64,000 bases of DNA, from NCBI RefSeq assembly GCF_021233415.1, contig NZ_CP089466.1:2294001-2358000 (forward strand), read 5' to 3'. Every line of letters begins with the position of its first letter. The first letter of the stretch is position 1. Origin of the DNA: Halobacterium litoreum (GTDB lineage: Archaea > Halobacteriota > Halobacteria > Halobacteriales > Halobacteriaceae). Under the pieces are notes generated by a model. It worked only from the letters and a program-made list of their open reading frames with translations. It had not been told where the DNA came from and ran no database searches. The position numbers and the translations under genes are program-made. This document shows, piece after piece, positions 26,575 through 33,690 of this stretch.

Positions 26575-27158
26575 GCGTCGAGGCGTTCGACGTACTTCGC
26601 CATCACGTCGACTTCGACGTTCACGCGGTCGCCGGGGTCGCGCTCCGAGAGCGTCGTGAGGTCGTGGGTCGTGGGGATGACTGCGACGGAGAACGTGTTG
26701 GCCTGGTCGTCCACGTCCGCGACGGTGAGGCTGATGCCGTCGAGCGCGATAGAGCCCTTCGGCGCAACGTACTGCTCGTGGCCGTCGGGGAGCGCGAACG
26801 TGAACGTCCAGTCCTCGCCGACCTGTTCGACGCCGACGACCTCGGTGGTGGTGTCGACGTGGCCCTGCACGACGTGGCCGTCGAGGCGGCCGTCGGCGGG
26901 GAGCGCGCGTTCGAGGTTGACCGCGTCGCCCTCGCTGACTGCGTCGAGGGTGGTCTTCTCCAGCGTCTCGGTCGCGGTGAACGTCGAGAACCAGTCCGCT
27001 CCGAACTCCTCGACGGTGAGGCAGACGCCGCCGACGCTGATGCTCTCGCCGTGCGAGAACCCGGAGAGGTCGCCCGTGGAGATGCGGAGGCGGCGGCCGC
27101 CGTCGCCGTCTTCGACCGATTCGACGGTGCCCGTCTCCTCGATGATGCCGGTGAACAC
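26514..27158 (-). CDS. Riboflavin synthase
   Basis: Condenses two molecules of 6,7-dimethyl-8-ribityllumazine to riboflavin. The 214-residue protein starts at GTG (27158), reading M/V-FTGIIEETGTVESV, the exact beginning of the family. Two lumazine-binding halves are visible: FTGIIEETG...ISVGGVCLTV and LDGHVVQGHVDTT...LDGISLTVADVD. This alpha-type trimeric enzyme is bacterial-like, whereas many other archaea have a different archaeal riboflavin synthase. The C-terminal tail (about 20 residues) overlaps the coding 3' end of the convergent PrsW gene for 61 bases. Confidence 0.9.
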   Translation of the reverse strand: MFTGIIEETGTVESVEDGDGGRRLRISTGDLSGFSHGESISVGGVCLTVEEFGADWFSTFTATETLEKTTLDAVSEGDAVNLERALPADGRLDGHVVQGHVDTTTEVVGVEQVGEDWTFTFALPDGHEQYVAPKGSIALDGISLTVADVDDQANTFSVAVIPTTHDLTTLSERDPGDRVNVEVDVMAKYVERLDAYSSSDAAASVSDAVSSPSE

Positions 27159-27238
27159 GCTTCCAATTTCGTCATCCGTAACGAAAGTGTTGCGGAACGC
27201 GGCCGAAGACACTTGCCCGACGCCCCTCACCACGGGGT

Positions 27239-27502
27239 ATGGACCTCTCCCCGCTCACCGACGCCGACAACGCTCTCCTCGAACGCGCTGCCGTCGCCGC
27301 CGGCGCCCACGACTTCGAGCGCATCGCTGCCGTCGAACACCCGCGCGGCGAGCGCGACGCCGCCCGCGTCGTCTCCCCGTGTGGCGTCTGCCGTGAACTC
27401 ATCGCGGACTACGGCGACGACGTCCGCGTCCTCGTGCGCACCGACGACGGCGACGTGGGCGGCGTGCGCGCCGCCGAACTCCTGCAGGCGCGGACGTGGT
27501 GA
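27239..27502 (+). CDS. Truncated cytidine/blasticidin-type deaminase remnant
   Basis: An 87-residue frame. VVSPCGVCRELIADYGDDVRVLVRTDDGDV matches the second zinc motif PCxxC of cytidine and blasticidin-S deaminases, and AGAHDFERIAAVEHP matches the strand before it. The catalytic segment with (C/H)AE and the N-terminal strands, normally about 50 residues before PCxxC, are missing. The N terminus (MDLSPLTDADNALLERAAVAAG) runs straight into the helix that follows that motif. This is therefore probably an inactive remnant or a shortened protein. The gene starts four bases after a TATGG promoter-like context and is divergent from riboflavin synthase. Confidence 0.6.
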   Translation: MDLSPLTDADNALLERAAVAAGAHDFERIAAVEHPRGERDAARVVSPCGVCRELIADYGDDVRVLVRTDDGDVGGVRAAELLQARTW

Positions 27503-27534
27503 CGCTTATCCGTCCCGAGCGCCCACGCTGAGAC

Positions 27535-27771
27535 GTGAAAATCCTCGACGCGATTTCGCTCGCGGTGGCCGTCGCGTTCGCCGCGCCGGCCGCGCTGTTC
27601 GGCGTCGAGACGCTGCTCGGCGGCGACCAGACCGGCTGGGTATTCTTGGGGTTCGCTGCCGGCATCCTCGCGTTCGAGCGCTACCTCACGACCCCCACCG
27701 ACCTCCCGGCGCTCGCCGCCCAGAAGACCGCCGAGGTCGTCGCCGAGGACCCCGACGACGACAATCAGTAG
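27535..27771 (+). CDS. Small membrane protein (DUF7533-like)
   Basis: A 78-residue protein starting at GTG (27535) with two predicted transmembrane segments, ISLAVAVAFAAPAALFGVETLL and GWVFLGFAAGILAFERYL, and an acidic tail ending DPDDDNQ. Haloarchaeal genomes contain a similar small membrane family (DUF7533 as I recall it). No function is known. Its last seven bases overlap the 3' end of the convergent M24 gene. Confidence 0.65.
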   Translation: MKILDAISLAVAVAFAAPAALFGVETLLGGDQTGWVFLGFAAGILAFERYLTTPTDLPALAAQKTAEVVAEDPDDDNQ

Positions 27772-28790
27772 TCGGCTCGCGGCACCACCGAGCGCGGGAA
27801 TGCGCCGACGCGCTCGGCGCCCTCGTCGCCGACGAACGCTAAATCGGCGACCCACACCGCGCCCTCGTCGTCCAGTGTCGCCGTCACGCCCAGTACCGCG
27901 CCCGGTTCGACGGTCGCGTCGCCGGTCGGCGCCTCCCGGCGTTCGAGGCCGACGCCGTGGGCCGTCGCGGACCCGGCCGACGGCGAAAAGCCGTACGAAC
28001 CGAGTTCGGCGACAGCCTCGTCGGCGACTTCGGTGGCCGTCGTCTCGCCCGGTTCGAGGATGTCGAGGCCGGCGTCGACGGCGTACTCGCCCGCGAGCGT
28101 CGCGCGGCGCTCCCACCCGCCGTCGCTGTCCGCGACGAACGTCCGCGCGAGCAGGCCGCGGTAGCCGCCGACGGCCGGGGTGACGCGAACCGGCACCGGG
28201 TCGCTCGCCGCGAGCGCGCCCGACGCACCGACGACTGCCTCGGGCGTCGCGCCCTCGCCGGCCATCGCCGCGTTCGCGGCCCGGCGCACGCGCTCGGCGG
28301 TGACGACCCCTGCGTCGTCTTCGAGCGGGTCGCCGTCAGCGCCAGCGAGGAGCGCGGCGGCCGCCGCCACGCCCGCCTCCGCCGCTTTCTGTGCGGCCTC
28401 GATTGCGTCGCGCTCGCCGTCGGTCTTCACCGCCCGCGCGTCCTCGTGGGCGGTCGTCGACGCCACGTCGACGCCGTCGTTCTCGAGGTAGAGCGCGGCG
28501 TCGTGCGGGAGCGTCCGCGGCGCCAGCACGCTGTCCGCGACGAGCCCCGGCAGTCGCTGTGCTGGCGTCGGCTCGGGGTCGAGAACAGAGACGCCGTCGC
28601 GGAGCGAGACGCGTTCGGCGAGGGGGCACTCGGGCACGACGGCGACCCGGCCCGCGTACACGACGGCCGCGCGACACGGCAGAGCGGCGCCGCTCAGGTA
28701 GCGAACGAGCGGGTCGTCGGGCGGTCCGACGTGGACGAACGCGTCGGCGCCCGCGTCAGCGAGCGCGCGGTCGAGAACCGCCGACCGCAT
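27765..28790 (-). CDS. Degenerate M24 (pita-bread fold) peptidase-like protein
   Basis: A 341-residue protein of the Xaa-Pro-dipeptidase fold: an N-terminal creatinase-like domain (residues 1-130), EDARAVKTDGERDAIEAAQKAAEAGVAAAAALL, and a C-terminal pita-bread half. Family metal ligands appear lost. The first Asp pair segment reads PVRVTPAVGGYRGLLARTF, without the Asp residues usual in DxGxxxxGYxSDxTRT, and the later Glu motif reads VEPGAVLGVTATLD. Only the histidine in AHGVGLE remains. It is therefore probably not an active metallopeptidase, or uses a different mechanism. The ATG follows the stop of the SF1 helicase gene with no gap. Confidence 0.75.
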   Translation of the reverse strand: MRSAVLDRALADAGADAFVHVGPPDDPLVRYLSGAALPCRAAVVYAGRVAVVPECPLAERVSLRDGVSVLDPEPTPAQRLPGLVADSVLAPRTLPHDAALYLENDGVDVASTTAHEDARAVKTDGERDAIEAAQKAAEAGVAAAAALLAGADGDPLEDDAGVVTAERVRRAANAAMAGEGATPEAVVGASGALAASDPVPVRVTPAVGGYRGLLARTFVADSDGGWERRATLAGEYAVDAGLDILEPGETTATEVADEAVAELGSYGFSPSAGSATAHGVGLERREAPTGDATVEPGAVLGVTATLDDEGAVWVADLAFVGDEGAERVGAFPRSVVPRADY

Positions 28791-30620
28791 TCACGGGAGC
28801 TGGACCGGCGTGTCGGCTTCGAGGGCCTCCTCCAGGGTCTGGCCCGTCTGCTCGCCGTACAGCAACACGTCGATGGGGAGCGTCGGCGCGCCGCCGATGA
28901 GGTTCTGGAGCATCACCAGGCGCTCGCGGGCGCGGCTCATCCCGACGTAGAACACGCGGCGCTCGTTGTCCGTCAGAATCGGCACCGGGCTCGTCTTGCT
29001 CGTGAACTCGATGTCCTCGGGCACGTCCTCGGGGTCCGCGGTGGCCGCCATCTGCTCGACGACCTTCTCCGTGAGGTCGGTCGCGAGGAACACGTGGTCG
29101 GCCTCGCGGCCCTTCGCGGAGTGGATGGTGCCGACGCGCACGCGGTCCGGGTCCATCCCGCGGTAGTCGCCCTGGAAGTACGCGTCGATGCTGCGGCGCT
29201 GGTAGCGCGTGACCTTCCGGAGCATGTCGGCGGCCGCCGACGGCCCCGGCACGAACGGCACGTAGTCCCGGATGAAGTCCGCGGTGAACGTCAGGTCGGT
29301 GAGGTCCGTGTCCTCGCCCTGGGCCTCGTCGATGGCCTCGCGGAGGTCGCTGCGCTCCCGCGTGCCGAACGCCGAGTCCTGGAGCATGTCCATCAGGCGT
29401 CGGGCCTGCAGGCCGTCGATGGACTCGTCGTTCTCCAGGGCCTCCACGGCGGAGATGTACTGCTGGAGCCGGTCCGTCCACATGCGCTGGTCGGTGAGCG
29501 CCTTGAAGGGGATGCCCTCGCCGATGAACTCGTCCACGAAGTCGAACAGTTGGTAGCGAGCGCGGAACAACACCATCACCGTGTCGTCCTCGGTGGACTC
29601 GATGGTGCGTCGGACGTTCCGCACCAGGTCGAGCATCGACGGACTGTCGATGGCCTCGACGCTCCCGCCCTCCTTGCGGGGTTTCAGGTCTTTCTCCTGT
29701 CGCGTCTCGATGTGCCCGATTTCCTGTTGGACGACCTGCAGTACCTCCGAGGGCAGACGATAGGAGTTCGGGAGGACGCGGTCGTCGGTCACCTTCGTGT
29801 CGAGCAGGAGCTTCGGGTCCGCGCCCTGCCACGCGTACACGACCTGGTCGTCGTCGCCCGCGATGAGCACGCGCTCCATGTGCGGGCGCCACTCCTCGTA
29901 GACGTCGTACTGCAGGCTCGTGATGTCCTGGAACTCGTCGATGACCAGGTACTCAACGTTCGGGAGCAGCGAGCGCTGTTTCACGCGCTCGAGCATGTCC
30001 GCGAAGCCGACGAGTTCGTTCTCGCCCTTGTACGAGCGCCACGCGCGAATCGCTTCGGGGATGTCGTAGCGGTCGTCGCTCGACGGCCACGTCGGCGTGT
30101 ACTTGTTCCCGGTCTGGGCGTTGTCGTCGATGTCCGGGGGGAGGCGGACCTCCTCGTCGTTCCAGCGGAACGGCACGTCGTACCAGTCCGCGACGTCGCG
30201 TCGCGTCCGCTGGAGCCACTGCGAGGTGGCGATGACCTTGTTACCGAGGGTGGTCGAGCGCGCCGTCCGGCGGGAGCCCGAGGCGTACTCGTCCTCGAAG
30301 GGGATGCCGTACTCCTCGCAGAACTTCTCCTTGTCGTCCTCGCCGACGACGTCGTTGCGCGACAGCCCGAGCAGTTCGTAGGCTTTCGCGTGCATCGTCG
30401 CGACGTTTCCGCGCAGCGAGCGCGGGTTCATGTCGAGGCGCTCGGCGAGCCGCTCCCGGATCTCGGCCGCCGCAGCGCGGGTGTAGGACACGACGAGGAT
30501 GTCACGAACCGAGACGTCGTCGTCTTCGAGAATTTCCTCGACGTGGTCGAGGAGCGCCGTCGTCTTCCCGCTCCCCGGACCACCGAACAGCCGCGTAACT
30601 TCCGGCTCCGAGTCCGTCAT
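28791..30620 (-). CDS. UvrD/Rep-type superfamily 1 DNA helicase
   Basis: A 609-residue ATP-dependent 3'-5' helicase. Motif I GGPGSGKT at residues 13-20, motif Ia-like SYTRAAAAEIRERL, motif II DEFQD at 228-232, motif III AGDDDQVVYAWQGADP, and C-terminal motifs VRVGTIHSAKGREADHVFLA and RRVFYVGMSRARERLVML are all present. Compared with bacterial UvrD it lacks the extra insertion of the 2B subdomain found in long members. On the minus strand it is directly followed by the degenerate M24 gene. A GGTTTATACCC element on the minus strand (30643-30651) sits about 27 bases before the ATG, so it is leaderless. Confidence 0.93.
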   Translation of the reverse strand: MTDSEPEVTRLFGGPGSGKTTALLDHVEEILEDDDVSVRDILVVSYTRAAAAEIRERLAERLDMNPRSLRGNVATMHAKAYELLGLSRNDVVGEDDKEKFCEEYGIPFEDEYASGSRRTARSTTLGNKVIATSQWLQRTRRDVADWYDVPFRWNDEEVRLPPDIDDNAQTGNKYTPTWPSSDDRYDIPEAIRAWRSYKGENELVGFADMLERVKQRSLLPNVEYLVIDEFQDITSLQYDVYEEWRPHMERVLIAGDDDQVVYAWQGADPKLLLDTKVTDDRVLPNSYRLPSEVLQVVQQEIGHIETRQEKDLKPRKEGGSVEAIDSPSMLDLVRNVRRTIESTEDDTVMVLFRARYQLFDFVDEFIGEGIPFKALTDQRMWTDRLQQYISAVEALENDESIDGLQARRLMDMLQDSAFGTRERSDLREAIDEAQGEDTDLTDLTFTADFIRDYVPFVPGPSAAADMLRKVTRYQRRSIDAYFQGDYRGMDPDRVRVGTIHSAKGREADHVFLATDLTEKVVEQMAATADPEDVPEDIEFTSKTSPVPILTDNERRVFYVGMSRARERLVMLQNLIGGAPTLPIDVLLYGEQTGQTLEEALEADTPVQLP

Positions 30621-30722
30621 TGGACAACTAGAGGAACCGAACGGGTATAAACCGCTTGAAATTCTGTCGTCACGAAAACCCCCGAGAAAACGACCTTCGC
30701 GGCCCCAGCCACGCCGCCGGCG

Positions 30723-30881
30723 TTACGTGCGTCGCGTCGAACGCGCTTCCCGTACCTCGGCGCCGTCCCGAATCTTGTCTTCGCAGTTCGGACAGACGCG
30801 GGGCGCGCCGTGTTCGTTCGGCGTGAATACTCTCGCGTACGCGTCAGTGACGAACGACCCGCAGTTCTGACACTCCGGCAT
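30723..30881 (-). CDS. 52-residue CPxC mini zinc-finger protein
   Basis: A short ORF of 52 residues, starting MPECQNCGSFVTDAYARVF with CQNC, followed by a VCPNCEDK pair, so four cysteines form one zinc knuckle. A basic tail ends AREARSTRRT. I recognise this as a haloarchaeal small zinc-finger family (DUF7563-like). Such proteins of under 70 residues are numerous in haloarchaea, and several affect motility, stress or biofilm. It lies directly after the UvrD start on the same strand, with an intervening gap carrying UvrD's promoter. Confidence 0.75.
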   Translation of the reverse strand: MPECQNCGSFVTDAYARVFTPNEHGAPRVCPNCEDKIRDGAEVREARSTRRT

Positions 30882-31027
30882 GGCTTCACTCGGCCTTTCT
30901 CACGATTCGTCTTAGGCGTACTGGCCGGCACAACGCTCGCTGACGACTGCTCGGCGTTCGGAGCACTCGCTGCGCTGGCGACGCGAACGACGGGAGAAGT
31001 TGTCAGCGGGCAATTCGGTGTGGCCGG

Positions 31028-31198
31028 CTACGGCGTCCAGCCGCAGACGCCGCAGTCTGTCGCGTTTACGTCGTGGAGGCCGCCACACTCCGGACACTGC
31101 TTTTTGTTGTAGCTTCGTTCCCAGGTCTGCGTGTCGTGCCCGCGGTCTTCGAGGAACTCGTCCAGCAGGGAGTCGTCCGGAGTCTGTGCGCTCGACAT
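31028..31198 (-). CDS. 56-residue CPxCG zinc-finger protein (HVO_0416-like)
   Basis: A 56-residue protein, MSSAQTPDDSLLDEFLEDRGHDTQTWERSYNKKQCPECGGLHDVNATDCGVCGWTP. It contains CPECG and CGVCG, a single zinc ribbon preceded by an acidic helix. I recall this pattern as the HVO_0416-like haloarchaeal family. These mini zinc fingers act as regulators or partners of larger proteins in Haloferax, but this one has no known target. A GGTATGCTATACC dyad is 5-17 bases upstream of its start. Confidence 0.8.
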   Translation of the reverse strand: MSSAQTPDDSLLDEFLEDRGHDTQTWERSYNKKQCPECGGLHDVNATDCGVCGWTP

Positions 31199-31202
31199 AC
31201 AC

Positions 31203-31215
31203 GGTATGCTATACC
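31203..31215. promoter_or_regulatory. Dyad GGTAT-GCT-ATACC before a mini zinc-finger gene
   Basis: Perfect 5-bp arms around a 3-base centre, immediately upstream of the mini zinc-finger start (31198) on the minus strand. Because the element contains TATA on both strands it may be an overlapping TATA/operator site. It is short, so a chance occurrence is possible. Confidence 0.35.
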
Positions 31216-31287
31216 ACACCACTACTTCAAACTGTCGGGGTGACAGGCGAGCGCTCCCGGCCGCGAAAATCGAGCGGGAGGAAGCGT

Positions 31288-32781
31288 CTAAACGTCGTAC
31301 AGGTCGCCGAACTTCTCGCGGGCGTACTCGACGAAGTAGTCCGCGGTCAGCGGTTCGCCGGTCGCCACCTCGATGAGTTCGTCGGTGGTGTAGCGCTGGC
31401 CGTGCTCGTGGACGTGCTCGGTGAGCCACTCGCGAATCGGCCCGAACTCGCCTTCGCGCACGAGGTCGTCCACGTCGAGGTCCTCGCGCATCGCCGCGTC
31501 CAGTTGGGCGGCGAACACGCTCCCGACGGTGTAGTTCTGGAAGGACGCGAACCCGCCCGACCAGTGGATGTCCTGCAGGCAGCCCTCGGCGTCGTCCTCC
31601 GGGCGCACACCGAGGTAGTCGTCCATCAGGTCGTTCCAGCGCTCGGGCACGTCAGCCACGTCGAGGTCGCCGCCGACGAACGCCTTCTCCACGTCCGCCC
31701 GGAGGATGATGTGCATGTGGTAGGTGAGTTCGTCGGCCTCCACGCGAATCTTGTTCTCCGGGTAGATGCGGTTGACCGCCTCGTACACGTCCCGCGGGTC
31801 GGCGTCCGCGTCGAGGTGCTCGTTCACGATTGGCGTCGCGTACTCCCAGAACGCCTCGGTGCGCCCGACGTGGTTCTCCCAGAACCGCGACTGGGACTCG
31901 TGGACGCCCGACGACCGGGACTGGCCGAGCGGCAGGCCGTACTGGTCGTCCCGGAGGCCGTGCTGGTAGGACGCGTGCCCGAACTCGTGAATCGTACTCA
32001 TCACCGCGCCGAGCGGGTCGTCGGCCGCGAACCGCGTGGTGATGCGCGCGTCGAACTGCGGCCCCACCATGAAGGGGTGGGGTGCCGTGTCGAGGCGACC
32101 GCGGTTCCAGTCGTAGCCGAGGTGGTCGACGATTTCGCGGCAGAGTTCCATCTGCGTGTCGTCGTCGTACTCCCCCGAGAACGGCGACGTAAACTCCGTG
32201 TCGCTGTCCTTCAGGTCCGCAATCAGCGGGACGAGTTCCTCGCGGAGCGTGTCGAAAATCTCCTCGACGCGTTCGAGCGGGAGGTAGGGTTCGCCGTCCT
32301 CGAACATCACCTCGTAGGGGTTAGTGTCCGGGTCGATGTGTTCGACGCGCTCGGTGTGGAGTTCGCGCAGGTCGTCGAGCACGGGCGCGAACTGCGAGAA
32401 GTCGGCGTCGGCCTTCGCGTCCTCCCACACCTGCTGGGCGTCGCTCTGGGTCTCCGTGAGTTCCGCGACGAGGTCGCTGGGCACGCTGTCCGCGCGCTCG
32501 TACTGCCGGCGCATCTCCCGCACCGTCACCTGCTCGTCGTCGCCCAGTTCCCGGTCTTCGAGTTCGTCCAGCCACCCCGCCACCTCGTCGTCGGTGAGCA
32601 GGTCGTGGTGGACCGTCGACAGCGCCGAAAGTTGCTTCCCGCGGGCGGGCGCGCCGCCTTCGGGCATCATCACGCGCTGGTCCCACGCCAGCACGCCCCG
32701 AGCGTCCCCGAGGTACGCGAGTCGCTTCGTTCGGTCTTCGAGTTCGTCGTAGGCGTCCGTCTCGGGCGGTTCCGTGGCCAT
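31288..32781 (-). CDS. M32 metallocarboxypeptidase (first copy)
   Basis: A 497-residue zinc carboxypeptidase of the Taq type (M32). It has the HEFGH zinc motif (His265, Glu266, His269) inside AVMSTIHEFGHASYQHGL, then the family motifs VHESQSRFWENHVGR and YHMHIILRADVEKAF and C-terminal AEGCLQDIHWSGGFASFQNYTVGS. It removes C-terminal amino acids broadly. The protein is entirely soluble, with no signal peptide. A close paralogue lies 909 bases further on the same strand, with a GNAT acetyltransferase gene between. Confidence 0.95.
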   Translation of the reverse strand: MATEPPETDAYDELEDRTKRLAYLGDARGVLAWDQRVMMPEGGAPARGKQLSALSTVHHDLLTDDEVAGWLDELEDRELGDDEQVTVREMRRQYERADSVPSDLVAELTETQSDAQQVWEDAKADADFSQFAPVLDDLRELHTERVEHIDPDTNPYEVMFEDGEPYLPLERVEEIFDTLREELVPLIADLKDSDTEFTSPFSGEYDDDTQMELCREIVDHLGYDWNRGRLDTAPHPFMVGPQFDARITTRFAADDPLGAVMSTIHEFGHASYQHGLRDDQYGLPLGQSRSSGVHESQSRFWENHVGRTEAFWEYATPIVNEHLDADADPRDVYEAVNRIYPENKIRVEADELTYHMHIILRADVEKAFVGGDLDVADVPERWNDLMDDYLGVRPEDDAEGCLQDIHWSGGFASFQNYTVGSVFAAQLDAAMREDLDVDDLVREGEFGPIREWLTEHVHEHGQRYTTDELIEVATGEPLTADYFVEYAREKFGDLYDV

Positions 32782-32829
32782 ACTACGACGTGTGACACGT
32801 CAGTACGTTAAACCTCGCCCGGCGGAAAC

Positions 32830-33381
32830 CTAGACGCCGTCCCACTCCTCGCGAAGCAGGCCGTACAGCACCATGTCGTAGTAGTCGCCGCGGTAGTACG
32901 CGGCCTGCCGGCGGCGACCCTCGCGCTGGAACCCCAGCGATTCGAGCAGCCCCATCGAGGCGTCGTTGAACGCGCCGGCGCGAGCGAACACCCGGCGCAT
33001 GTTCCAGTCCTCGAAGGCGTACTGCACGAGCAGTTCCGCGGCCTCGCTCCCGTACCCGTTCCCGTGGTGGTCGGAACCGAGGTGGTACGCGAGTTCGACG
33101 CTCCGGGCGCGGTCGGTCGCCGTCGGTCCGTACTCGCTCGTCGTCAGGCTCGCGTGCCCGACCGGCTCGTCGTCCGCACAGACAGTCACGTGTACGTCGT
33201 CCTCCGTCGTGAGAACGCGCTCGAAGTACTCCTCGCCGAGGTCGGCGTTCATCGGCTTCGCGTCCAGTGCGGGACGCCACACGCCGGGGTCGTTCATCCA
33301 CTCCCGAATCGCGGGGAGGTCCTCGCGCTCGGTCGGTCGGAGGGTCACCGATTCGCCGGACAGGAAGACGGGACCGGGCAT
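32830..33381 (-). CDS. GNAT family acetyltransferase (RimJ-like)
   Basis: A 183-residue GNAT protein, MPGPVFLSGESVTLRPTEREDLPAIREWMNDPGVW, with YHLGSDHHGNGYGSEAAELLVQYAFEDWNMRRVFARAGAFNDASMGLLESLGFQREG. The latter contains the acetyl-CoA-binding (R/Q)xxGx(G/A)-type segment and the Asn-x-x-S helix typical of RimJ/RimL. Such proteins acetylate protein N termini or amino groups on small molecules. The start at 33381 gives the standard N terminus. It lies between the two M32 carboxypeptidase genes, with the same orientation. Confidence 0.87.
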   Translation of the reverse strand: MPGPVFLSGESVTLRPTEREDLPAIREWMNDPGVWRPALDAKPMNADLGEEYFERVLTTEDDVHVTVCADDEPVGHASLTTSEYGPTATDRARSVELAYHLGSDHHGNGYGSEAAELLVQYAFEDWNMRRVFARAGAFNDASMGLLESLGFQREGRRRQAAYYRGDYYDMVLYGLLREEWDGV

Positions 33382-33470
33382 ACGCGAATTTGGTCTCGGG
33401 TCCGAGCATAAGTCTTCGGTGCGCGTGTGACTCCGTTTCGGAGTATTTCTGTCTGAACCGCGATTTCCGC

Positions 33471-33650
33471 CAGGTAGGGCCCGCGACACCGAGCGAAGCG
33501 ACGGCAGTCGGTCAGCCGGCAGCCTGGTGGATCGAAAGGGCGAGGCGCGCTCGCGCTTGCCTTGTTCGCTCGCGACGCGAGGACCGCAGGCCGACGGCCG
33601 AGGACCGCGGCGAGCGAGCGGACGCGAGCGCGCCGAGGGCTTTCTGGTGT
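33471..33650. repeat. Intergenic structured element with a 12-bp stem
   Basis: The 309-base gap 33382-33690 has no convincing gene. Its core is a 12-bp perfect stem, GGCGCGCTCGCG (33544-33555) with CGCGAGCGCGCC (33623-33634). Outside it GAAAG (33534-33538) pairs with CTTTC (33640-33644) across a symmetric 5-by-5 internal loop (GGCGA / GAGGG). Further inside, a CGCTCGC / GCGAGCG stem is possible, and CCAGG / CCTGG (33471-33475 with 33523-33527) can form upstream. The phrase AGCCTGGTGGATCGAAAGGGCGAG strikes me as familiar from haloarchaeal intergenic regions (recall only). It may be a structured RNA or repeat element. Confidence 0.5.
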
Positions 33651-33690
33651 AGAAGGAAGTCGATACGTGGAGGTTCGCTACGAAGCCGGG

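Noticed and set aside
27957-30650. An 897-codon plus-strand frame opposite the SF1 helicase
   Set aside because: Shadow of the helicase and M24 genes; no motif and the same biased composition.
30882-31027. Further small gene between the two mini zinc fingers
   Set aside because: No frame has a start, acidic composition and cysteine pattern; the sequence looks like spacer.
33534-33644. Kink-turn in the 33.5-kb element
   Set aside because: GA steps oppose each other, but the loop is symmetric 5-by-5 and the required three-base bulge with a continuous C stem does not fit.
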